A DNA stretch of 8,584 nt from Myxococcales bacterium (GTDB lineage Bacteria; Myxococcota_A; Polyangia; Nannocystales; Nannocystaceae), in the NCBI GenBank assembly GCA_020431135.1, contig JAGQIT010000163.1, forward strand, positions 1-8,584, written 5' to 3'. Both the position numbers and the translations under genes were made by a program. Every line of letters starts with the position of its first letter. Position 1 is the stretch's first letter. The notes under the pieces are model-generated. The model did not search any database and had not been told where the DNA came from. It saw nothing but the letters and a program-made list of their open reading frames with translations. Positions 1 to 4,766 of this stretch are shown in pieces.

Positions 1-391
1 TGTTGTGGGCGTAGTCGAGCCCCTCACAGACCTTCATCACGACGAAGCAGGCCTGGGCGATCGGCATCGGCTTCTTCTTCTGCTGGCCGCGCGTGAAGAT
101 CGTCCGCAGGTCTCGCCCGGCGACGTACTCGAGGGCGATGTAGAAGCTATCGTCCTGCTGGCCGAGGTTGTAGATCTGGGCGATGTTGCTGTGATTGAGC
201 TGGCCCGCGATCTTGGCCTCGTCCTTGAACATCGTGATGAACTCGTCGTCCTCCGCGATGTGGGGCAAGATCCGCTTGACCGCGACGACCCGCTCAAAAC
301 CTTCGACGCCGTACTCGATGGCCTTGTACACCTCGGCCATCCCGCCCACGCTGATCCGCGAGATCAGCTTGTAGGGGCCGAATTGGGTCAT
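1..391 (-). CDS. Ser/Thr protein kinase, N-terminal part (runs off left edge)
   Basis: Only the first 130 codons are present; the reading frame is still open at base 1. The translation begins MTQFGPYKLISRISVGGMAE and shows the N-lobe of a Hanks-type (PknB-like) Ser/Thr kinase. The nucleotide-binding loop is SVGGMAEVY (about residues 14-22), the ATP-anchoring lysine is K39 in VVAVKRI, the helix-C glutamate is E58 in MFKDEAKIA, and the hinge region is YIALEYVAGRDL. The sequence stops at GLDYAHN, just before the catalytic HRD loop. The first glycine of the usual GxGxxG is a serine, as often seen in myxobacterial kinases. The start is the ATG at 391. No strong Shine-Dalgarno is visible; a GGAG lies about 15 nt upstream. 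It is divergent from the small gene at 610 and is a separate gene from the kinase at 6620-8092, with a related N-lobe. Substrate and any sensor domain lie outside the window. Confidence 0.9.
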   Translation of the reverse strand, partial: MTQFGPYKLISRISVGGMAEVYKAIEYGVEGFERVVAVKRILPHIAEDDEFITMFKDEAKIAGQLNHSNIAQIYNLGQQDDSFYIALEYVAGRDLRTIFTRGQQKKKPMPIAQACFVVMKVCEGLDYAHN

Positions 392-609
392 TTCGTTCAA
401 CAGGGACTCCGGCCGGGCACACAGCCTTAGCCAGCGTCGCTGGCCTTTGGCCCGGGCTGCACCATGTGAGCCCGGAACGGCGGAAAAGTCAACGTCCTCG
501 CGGTCCGCGGGGCCTGCCCTCCCCGGCCGGGTCGACGGCCGCCGATCGCGTGCAACAGCGCGGAGCCGCGGACGACCCTTGTGATAGCCTGCAAGCGGCC
601 GGAGAAGCG
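392..609. promoter_or_regulatory. Divergent intergenic region rich in inverted repeats
   Basis: These 218 bp separate the minus-strand kinase (start 391) from the plus-strand small gene (start 610), so promoters for both should be here. Seen directly: a 15-bp palindrome with one central base at 430-444 (GCCAGCG-T-CGCTGGC); an overlapping GGCC-TTT-GGCC at 442-452; a 7-bp inverted repeat CCGGGCT/AGCCCGG at 452-458 and 469-475 with a 10-nt loop; CCCGGCCGGG at 522-531; and a spaced 8-bp pair GTCCGCGG (503-510) / CCGCGGAC (566-573). A TAGCCT at 585-590 could be a -10 element for the plus gene and TAAGGC at 429-424 (minus) for the kinase, but neither has a convincing -35. Operator function is inference. 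Confidence 0.4.
430..444. repeat. 15-bp palindrome upstream of the left kinase gene
   Basis: The sequence reads GCCAGCG-T-CGCTGGC, two perfect 7-bp arms around one central base. It lies 39-53 bp upstream of the kinase ATG at 391 and abuts a weak -10-like TAAGGC on the minus strand. The size and placement would suit a dimeric transcription factor. GC-rich DNA yields such palindromes by chance, so functional status is uncertain. Confidence 0.4.
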
Positions 610-957
610 ATGAACGACCCCATCGGAGACGACCTCAAGATCCGCGGCCTCGCGCCCGATCGCGGCCCTGAGCCCGTGGACGGCGCAGACGCGGCCGCCT
701 CGACCGACGCGAGCGCGGCCGTCGATGGCGCGACCGCGGTCGCCGGCGCAGAGGTCAGCGACCCTGCCGCGATCGCAGACGCGCTGGCGTCGGGCGCAAT
801 CGACGCGCAGACCGCACGCGCGCAGCTCATCGACGCGGTCGTCGCCTCGCAGCTGCCCGCGGACGCGAGCCCAGCGCTCGCCGCGTCCGTGCGCGCGGAG
901 GTCGAGGCGATGCTCGCCGGCAACCCGACCCTCGAGGCGCTCCTGCGCCCCTCCTGA
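610..957 (+). CDS. Small acidic Ala/Asp-rich protein, function unknown
   Basis: This 115-residue protein is the only convincing plus-strand gene. The ATG at 610 is chosen because a clear Shine-Dalgarno GGAGAAG (601-607) sits just upstream; an upstream in-frame start at 466 has no such support. The N-terminal part (about residues 1-48) is low-complexity and rich in Ala, Asp and Pro, probably disordered. The C-terminal part (about 50-115) looks helical: SDPAAIADALASGAIDA, then TARAQLIDAVVASQL, then SVRAEVEAMLAGNPTLEALL. No signal peptide, membrane segment or cysteine is seen. I do not recognise a named domain. The helical tail is vaguely like small proteins of myxobacterial genomes, but that is only recollection. 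It is divergent from a Ser/Thr kinase, so a role linked to that kinase is possible but unproven. Upstream and antisense open frames here are shadows. Confidence 0.7.
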   Translation: MNDPIGDDLKIRGLAPDRGPEPVDGADAAASTDASAAVDGATAVAGAEVSDPAAIADALASGAIDAQTARAQLIDAVVASQLPADASPALAASVRAEVEAMLAGNPTLEALLRPS

Positions 958-994
958 ACACGCGGCTCCGCATAGCGCGCAGTTCAGAGCCGAC

Positions 995-1012
995 GTCCGC
1001 AGCCGCGCGGAC
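995..1012 (+). terminator. Candidate terminator hairpin after the small plus-strand gene
   Basis: A perfect 6-bp stem, GTCCGC (995-1000) and GCGGAC (1007-1012), encloses a 6-nt loop and is followed by AATTT on the plus strand. It begins 38 bp after the stop of the gene at 610-957 and lies in the 108-bp convergent gap before the stop of the minus gene at 1066. The T-run is poor, so this is only a candidate. A second inverted repeat, GGCGAG/CTCGCC at 1030-1035 and 1047-1052, could serve the minus strand. Confidence 0.3.
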
Positions 1013-1065
1013 AATTTCGCCCTGGAAACGGCGAGTGATCTCCGCGCTCGCCGACCGCCAAGCGC

Positions 1066-1320
1066 TCACTCGCTGAGGAGCTGGCGGATCTGCGGCGACA
1101 CGAAGATCCCCTCGGTGTCGAAGCTCCGCAGCGCCTCGGCGAGCACCCGCACGCGCTCGCTCGGCCGCAGGCGCTTGTCGACGATCACCCGGTACTCGCC
1201 GCGCACCCTGCACAGGCCGCCGCCGCCCTTGGAGGGGCCGTGCATCGGATCGTAGCTGACGCGGACGCCGAGCGACTTGGCGACCTCCTCGAGCTCATGG
1301 AGCTGCTTTTGGACATCCAC
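1066..1320 (-). CDS. Small conserved-looking protein, function unknown
   Basis: I take the GTG at 1320 as start, giving 84 residues beginning (M)DVQKQLHELEEVAKSLGVRV. A TTG at 1341 would add seven residues (MRHRGPA). Neither start has a good Shine-Dalgarno; GTG is preferred because the protein then opens directly with its amphipathic helix. The chain has an N-terminal helix, a Gly-rich turn (PSKGGGG), a probable beta-hairpin LCRVRGEYRVIVDKRL, and a C-terminal helical part ERVRVLAEALRSFDTEGIF ending VSPQIRQLLSE. The balanced composition, unlike the Arg-rich shadow frames over it, supports real coding. I recall similar short proteins with a 'GGLCRVxG...VxVDKR' core in deltaproteobacterial-type genomes but know no function. 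It is codirectional with dnaJ, about 400 bp downstream. No transmembrane segment, signal peptide or metal-binding motif is visible. Confidence 0.7.
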   Translation of the reverse strand: MDVQKQLHELEEVAKSLGVRVSYDPMHGPSKGGGGLCRVRGEYRVIVDKRLRPSERVRVLAEALRSFDTEGIFVSPQIRQLLSE

Positions 1321-1341
1321 AGCCGGCCCACGATGCCGCAA

Positions 1342-1723
1342 CGACGGGCCGGAGAAAAGCCCCTCCGGCGGGCTTGCGACGGCATTTTGCTCGCGGCGGA
1401 GATCGCCGCAGATCGCCTCATTCGACGGCTACGCAGACGCCGACGCGCTCGGCGTTCGCCGACCGTCGAGGCAGCGCGCCGCGAGGGCGAGAACATGACC
1501 GAATAGACACTCTAGAGGCTCCGTGAGGGCGCCACGCGACCTCACGCCGGTTCGCGCCATTCACGGCGCGCCGCGGGTCCGGTCTAATTCGACATGTCCA
1601 AACAGACAGAATTCTTGTACCGCGAGACCTGAGCCTCTTCATGCATCGAAGCGAGGGTAGGTCGCGCCCCTGCGAGTTCGCGGCCCTCAATAGGCCCCGA
1701 CTGGGAGGACACACGACGCGGCG
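1342..1723. other. Spacer downstream of dnaJ with tandem inverted repeats, no convincing gene
   Basis: No convincing gene is present between the dnaJ stop (1724) and the small gene at 1066-1320. Open frames here (for example 1418-1714 minus) are Arg/Ser/Pro-rich and overlap other frames. Features seen are a 7-bp stem GCCGGAG/CTCCGGC at 1348-1354 and 1363-1369, an 8-bp palindrome CTCTAGAG at 1510-1517, two consecutive inverted repeats at 1522-1570, and a relatively AT-rich patch around 1586-1620 containing GACATGTC (1591-1598) and AGAATTCT (1608-1615). I looked for tRNA-like T-loops and acceptor stems and found none. The region could hold the end of the hrcA-grpE-dnaJ transcript or a promoter for the small gene. 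Confidence 0.45.
1522..1570 (-). repeat. Two tandem inverted repeats, possible end of the dnaJ transcript
   Basis: Seen directly: CGTGAGG (1522-1528) and CCTCACG (1540-1546), perfect 7-bp arms with an 11-nt loop, then CGCGCC (1553-1558) and GGCGCG (1565-1570), perfect 6-bp arms with a 6-nt loop. They lie about 155-200 nt past the dnaJ stop in the direction of transcription. Neither is followed by a T-run on either strand, so they are not classical intrinsic terminators. They could be 3'-end protecting stem-loops, or chance in GC-rich DNA. Confidence 0.3.
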
Positions 1724-2827
1724 CTACCCCTTGTCGCGCTGCGACGCCCGCCGCGGGAGGAGCTTCGGGTGCTCCGTCTCCAGCTTCTCGAGCTCCGTCA
1801 GCAGCGCCTCGTAGGCGTCGCGCGCGGCGCCCCCGCGCGGGCCGAGGGCGTCGAGGCGCGGCGTCTCGAGGGCGATCGTGACGATCTGATCGCCCGGCCG
1901 CCCGCGCTCCTGCGGGACGCCCTTGCCGCGCAGGCGGAGGCGCGCGCCGGTCGTCACCCCCGGGGGGATCTCGACGTTCACCGAGCCCGACACCGAGGGC
2001 ACCGGGATCTTGCCGCCGCGCGCCGCCTCGCCGAGGCTGAGCGGCAGCTCGCAGTGGATGTCGTGGCCGTCGCGGCGCAGCCACGGGTCGTCGCGGACGT
2101 TGATCGTCACGAGGAGGTTGCCGGGCTCGCCGCCGAAGTAGCCCGGCTCACCTTGCCCTTTGACCACCCGCTGGGCGCCGCCCTCGGTGCCCGGCGGGAT
2201 GCGGACGCGGAACGACCGCGACTCACGACGAGCGCCGCGTCCGCGGCAGTCCTTGCACGGATCCTGGTGGATCAGACCCATGCCGCTGCAGCGCCCGCAG
2301 GGGGTCCAGGGGGCGAAGAAGCCCTCGCCCTTGATCTCGCCGCGGCCGCCGCAGAGGCCGCATGTCTCGGGTCCGCGGCCGCCGGCCTTCTCCCCGGTGC
2401 CGCCGCAGGTCGAGCAGGCGCCGAGGGCCTCGAAGACGATCTCCTTCTCGGTGCCGAGGACCGCCTCGGCGAAGTCGACCGTCAGCGTGTAGCGGATGTC
2501 GCGGCCGCGCTTGCGTTGCCGACGCTGGCGCCCGAGCACGTCGCCGAAGACCGCCGAGAGGAGATCCTTGGCGGTCTGGAGGTTCATCTCCTGGCCGCCG
2601 GTGAAGGCCTCCGGCAGGTGACGCGTGGTGTCGTAGCGCGCCCGCTTGGCCGGGTCGCTGAGGATCGCGTAGGCGGCGCTGATCTGACGGAAGCGCTCCT
2701 CCGCGACCGGATCGTCCGGGTGGCGATCCGGGTGGGTGGCGAGCGCGAGGCGGCGATAGGCCCGCTTGATCTCGTCCGCCGACGCCTTCGCGTCGACGCC
2801 GAGGATCGCGTAGTGGTCCTGCGCCAT
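1724..2827 (-). CDS. dnaJ: DnaJ-type co-chaperone (Hsp40) with atypical linker
   Basis: This 367-residue protein stimulates the ATPase of DnaK (Hsp70) and delivers unfolded substrates in the cytoplasm. The J domain spans about residues 4-67, with the essential HPD at 32-34 (ATHPDR). The cysteine-rich zinc domain has four CxxCxGxG units, starting at C138 (CSTCGGTG), C156 (CGLCGGRG), C177 (CGRCSGMG) and C191 (CKDCRGRG). The beta-sandwich C-terminal substrate domains follow from about 203, including DDPWLRRDGHDIHCELPLSL and RLRGKGVP. The Gly/Phe-rich linker normally between the J and zinc domains is replaced by a basic and polar stretch (about 70-110) that keeps only an AVFGDVLG core. The ATG at 2827 lies 25 nt after grpE with no strong Shine-Dalgarno. 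It is the last gene of the hrcA-grpE-dnaJ set. Identity as a zinc-containing DnaJ is secure; whether it is the main cellular DnaJ is not shown. Confidence 0.95.
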   Translation of the reverse strand: MAQDHYAILGVDAKASADEIKRAYRRLALATHPDRHPDDPVAEERFRQISAAYAILSDPAKRARYDTTRHLPEAFTGGQEMNLQTAKDLLSAVFGDVLGRQRRQRKRGRDIRYTLTVDFAEAVLGTEKEIVFEALGACSTCGGTGEKAGGRGPETCGLCGGRGEIKGEGFFAPWTPCGRCSGMGLIHQDPCKDCRGRGARRESRSFRVRIPPGTEGGAQRVVKGQGEPGYFGGEPGNLLVTINVRDDPWLRRDGHDIHCELPLSLGEAARGGKIPVPSVSGSVNVEIPPGVTTGARLRLRGKGVPQERGRPGDQIVTIALETPRLDALGPRGGAARDAYEALLTELEKLETEHPKLLPRRASQRDKG

Positions 2828-2852
2828 CAGCCGTGCCCGCCGCCCGCCGCCG

Positions 2853-3380
2853 CTAGCTCGCGGCCTTGCCCGTCGATCCGGCGCCGGCGATGATCACCCG
2901 CGCAGCGCGGAGGAGGCGGTCGCCCGCCTTAAACCCCTTCTCGAACTCGCGGATCACGTAGCCGGGCGGGTGGTCCGGCGAGTCGAGCTGCTGGAGCGCC
3001 TCGTGCATCGACGGGTCGAAGGGGGTGCCGACGCTCGGCACGGGCTCGATGCCTTGCTTGCCGAGGGCGCCGAGGAACTCCTTGAGCACCATGTCGATGC
3101 CCTTGGCGAGCTGCTCGTGATCCGAGGCCAGCTCGAGCGCGCGCTCGAGGTTGTCGACGGTCGGCAGGAAGCTCTTGAGGAGGTCCTGACGCGCGCGGAA
3201 GACGGTGTCGTCGATCTCGCGGCGGACCCGCTTCTTGTAGTTGTCGAGCTCCGCGACCGCGCGCAGCCACTTATCCTTGGTCGCCGCGACCTCCCGCTCG
3301 AGGGCCTCGATGCGCTCCCCGGCGCTCTCCTGCGCTTCGTTCTCGAGATCGGTGTCGACGTCACCTTGGGCTTCTGACAT
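2853..3380 (-). CDS. grpE: GrpE nucleotide exchange factor
   Basis: This 175-residue protein is the nucleotide-exchange factor that releases ADP from DnaK. The ATG at 3380 (MSEAQGDVDTDLENEAQ) is chosen over an open extension to 3434 because AGGAG (minus strand, 3389-3385) lies 4 nt upstream and because the extension would run into the end of hrcA. The acidic N-terminus leads into the long dimerising helix (about residues 22-80, ERIEALEREVAATKDKWLRA and following). Then come the helical bundle (LPTVDNLERALELA) and the C-terminal beta-wing domain, seen in the family pattern PFDPSMHEAL and PPGYVIREFEKGFKAGDRLLRAARVII. Length is normal for GrpE. It lies 44 nt after hrcA and 25 nt before dnaJ. A stem-loop directly precedes its ribosome binding site. 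No dnaK lies beside it, unlike many bacteria. Confidence 0.95.
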   Translation of the reverse strand: MSEAQGDVDTDLENEAQESAGERIEALEREVAATKDKWLRAVAELDNYKKRVRREIDDTVFRARQDLLKSFLPTVDNLERALELASDHEQLAKGIDMVLKEFLGALGKQGIEPVPSVGTPFDPSMHEALQQLDSPDHPPGYVIREFEKGFKAGDRLLRAARVIIAGAGSTGKAAS

Positions 3381-3408
3381 GGGACTCCTGTTGGGTTGGT
3401 CCCCAACA
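3381..3408 (-). promoter_or_regulatory. Stem-loop next to the grpE ribosome binding site
   Basis: In the 44-nt hrcA-grpE gap, perfect 7-bp arms TGTTGGG (3389-3395) and CCCAACA (3402-3408) enclose a 6-nt loop. In the minus-strand mRNA the stem ends on the first base of the AGGAG Shine-Dalgarno (3389-3385). A competing 5-bp pairing, GGGAC with GUCCC (plus-strand positions 3399-3403 and 3381-3385), would put the Shine-Dalgarno in a loop directly before the AUG. The two folds cannot coexist. It may tune grpE translation or mark an mRNA processing site; both are inference. Confidence 0.4.
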
Positions 3409-3424
3409 CTGTCCACGCCTGAGT

Positions 3425-4525
3425 TCAGGCGCAAGTGCGAGAGGCCAACGCGTGCGCGGCGTACTCTACCAGAGGAATCACGGCCTCGTAATCCATGCGA
3501 TCCGGGCCGAGGAGGGCGATCGCGCCGGTCTTGTCGCCGCCGCCGTCGCTCGGCAGGCGGCAGCCGACGAGGCTCAAGGCCGGGCCCCCAGCGTCGCCGC
3601 CGAGGAGCACCCCGAGGTCATCGCCGATCCGCACCTCGGCGCGCAGATCGTCGCCAGAGGGCGCCGGAATGAGCTGACAGAGGACCTCGGCGAGTTGGTG
3701 ATAATCCTCCAAGAGCCCGAGGATGTGAGCCAAAGCATCTACGCCGCCGGCCGCCGCCGCCGTCGCGGTCGCCAGCATCCGCTGACCCGCGACCTGCAGC
3801 CAGAGGGGCTCGAGGTTGGCCATCGTGCACAGGAGGAGGCCGACGCGGAGGCTCTCGCCGAGCCAACGATCGAAGCGCGCCTCCTCCTCCCGGACCATCC
3901 GCTCGAGGAGGGCGCGCGCCTCGCTCAGGGTCTTGCCGACGCAGAGCTCGCGCAGGCGCTCCTGGAGGCGGCCGATCGCGGCCTCGTCGGCGCTCTCGAG
4001 GAGGCGCGAGTCGAGGCGGATCGGGTGGCGGGAGATCGTCCCGTCGCCGAGGGTCAGGGTGATGAGGGCGCAGGCGCCCTGCATGAGGATCAGCTCGACC
4101 TGGCGCATCTCCGCCCGCCGCGGCTCGCCGATGAAGGCGACGGCGACGCAGCCGACGATCTCGCTTAGCACCCGCGCCGTCGGCCGCATGTCGGCGGCGC
4201 CGCTGACCCGCGACGCGAGCGACGAGTCGACGACCCGACGCAGCGCCGCCGGCGGGGCGCCGGCGATCGGCAGATCGCGGATGTAGCGATCGAGGCCCTT
4301 GCCGGTTGGGATCCGCCCGGCGGACTGGTGCGGCTGGAAGACGAAGCCGGCCCCCTCGAGGGCGACGAGCTCGTTGCGGATCGTCGCCGATGACCAGCGC
4401 AGCCCGAGGGCGCGGCTCACGGACGACGACGCCACGGGGCGGCCGCTGACGATGTACTCGCGGCAGAGAACCCGAAGGATCTGCCACTGGCGCTCACTCA
4501 GCGCCCGTGTCTCCGCGCGCGTCAC
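3425..4525 (-). CDS. hrcA: HrcA heat-shock transcriptional repressor
   Basis: HrcA represses chaperone operons by binding CIRCE operators and needs GroEL to stay active. This 366-residue protein has the N-terminal winged-helix domain (about 8-85): LSERQWQILRVLCREYIVSG, SSSVSRALGLRWSSATIRNE, LEGAGFVFQPHQSAGRIPT and KGLDRYIRDL, all close to the family pattern. The middle and C-terminal parts include VGCVAVAFIGEPRRAEMRQVE, a partly Ala-rich dimerisation region (LATATAAAAGGVDALAHILG), and the closing GAIALLGPDRMDYEAVIPLVEYAAHAL typical of HrcA. The length is slightly above the usual 340-350. The start is a GTG at 4525 with no Shine-Dalgarno. It forms a GTGA overlap with an upstream open frame, and a TACAAA -10-like hexamer (minus, 4538-4533) would place transcription start on the GTG itself. 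It heads hrcA-grpE-dnaJ. No CIRCE sequence was found upstream. Confidence 0.95.
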   Translation of the reverse strand: MTRAETRALSERQWQILRVLCREYIVSGRPVASSSVSRALGLRWSSATIRNELVALEGAGFVFQPHQSAGRIPTGKGLDRYIRDLPIAGAPPAALRRVVDSSLASRVSGAADMRPTARVLSEIVGCVAVAFIGEPRRAEMRQVELILMQGACALITLTLGDGTISRHPIRLDSRLLESADEAAIGRLQERLRELCVGKTLSEARALLERMVREEEARFDRWLGESLRVGLLLCTMANLEPLWLQVAGQRMLATATAAAAGGVDALAHILGLLEDYHQLAEVLCQLIPAPSGDDLRAEVRIGDDLGVLLGGDAGGPALSLVGCRLPSDGGGDKTGAIALLGPDRMDYEAVIPLVEYAAHALASRTCA

Positions 4526-4722
4526 TCGAGAATTTGTACCTGCGCAGGCGAGCGCGCGCTACCCGGGCGTGGCCCTCGGCCGCGAATTTCGCGGCCACTC
4601 CAGCGGCCCGGCGGCCGCATCCGCAGACGCTCACGCCCGGGCAGGCCGTCCCCCGAATTGGGCTCTCCTGCGCCCTCGACCGCCCCTGCGGCCGCGACCG
4701 CGTCGCCCGGAGCGCTCGACAT
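4522..4722 (-). CDS. Possible short leader ORF before hrcA (doubtful)
   Basis: An ATG at 4722 opens a 66-codon frame (MSSAPGDAVAAAGAVEGAGE at the start, SPAQVQILE at the end) whose TGA overlaps the hrcA GTG by 4 nt (GTGA). That geometry is typical of translational coupling. Against it, no Shine-Dalgarno precedes the ATG, the frame is also open far upstream into hemW antiphase, the second half is Arg/Pro/Gly-rich as in random GC-rich DNA, and no domain is recognisable. It is listed because the overlap could explain why hrcA lacks its own ribosome binding site. Confidence 0.15.
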   Translation of the reverse strand: MSSAPGDAVAAAGAVEGAGEPNSGDGLPGRERLRMRPPGRWSGREIRGRGPRPGSARSPAQVQILE

Positions 4723-4766
4723 CGGCGACGGCGAGGTCCGTAGCGCTCGGAGGGTCGCGCGGTCTC
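4526..4766 (-). promoter_or_regulatory. Intergenic region upstream of hrcA, likely promoter/operator
   Basis: This 241-bp gap between the hemW stop (4767) and hrcA start (4525) is the likely promoter region of the heat-shock set. It contains a 19-bp palindrome at 4578-4596, a 10-bp palindrome CCTGCGCAGG at 4539-4548 directly upstream of a weak -10-like TACAAA (minus, 4538-4533), and NotI-type GCGGCCGC at 4611-4618. No TTAGCACTC-N9-GAGTGCTAA (CIRCE) was seen on either strand, and no CTTGAA/CCCCAT sigma-32 pair. The mechanism of heat regulation here is therefore unclear. Confidence 0.4.
4578..4596. repeat. 19-bp interrupted palindrome upstream of hrcA
   Basis: The sequence is GGCCGCGAA-T-TTCGCGGCC: two perfect 9-bp arms around a single base, 53-71 bp upstream of the hrcA GTG. 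The AT-containing centre makes it less trivial than pure G/C palindromes. It is well placed to be an operator. It does not match CIRCE in sequence or spacing, so if HrcA binds it the specificity would have diverged; another regulator is equally possible. Confidence 0.5.

Noticed and set aside
427..1014. 195-codon minus-strand open frame covering the small plus-strand gene
   Set aside because: No Shine-Dalgarno, Arg/Gly-rich low-quality translation, and it runs through the divergent promoter region; the plus-strand frame at 610 has a good ribosome binding site.
1608..1621. Shared GGTACAA...AATTCT motif after dnaJ and before hrcA (4529-4540, minus strand)
   Set aside because: The two copies differ by a 2-nt insertion and lie in different contexts; the similarity is too short to separate from chance.
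1418..1714. 98-codon minus-strand frame between dnaJ and the small gene
   Set aside because: Arg/Ser/Pro-rich translation with no recognisable pattern and no ribosome binding site.
1342..1723. tRNA or other structured RNA gene in the spacer
   Set aside because: No GTTCGAATCC-type T-arm paired with an acceptor stem was found on either strand.
1769..2893. 374-codon plus-strand open frame over dnaJ
   Set aside because: Antisense shadow of dnaJ; its translation has biased Ala/Arg/Leu/Glu composition and no domain pattern.
3381..3434. N-terminal extension of GrpE to 3434
   Set aside because: The ATG at 3380 has AGGAG at a suitable distance, and the longer form would overlap the end of hrcA without a ribosome binding site.
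4489..4505. Inverted repeat GGCGCT/AGCGCC in the start of hrcA
   Set aside because: 6-bp arms inside coding sequence, fully explained by codons for GALSERQ-type residues; expected by chance at this GC content.
4526..4766. CIRCE operator upstream of hrcA
   Set aside because: Looked for TTAGCACTC/GAGTGCTAA arms with a 9-nt spacer on both strands; the isolated GAGTG near the hrcA start has no partner arm.
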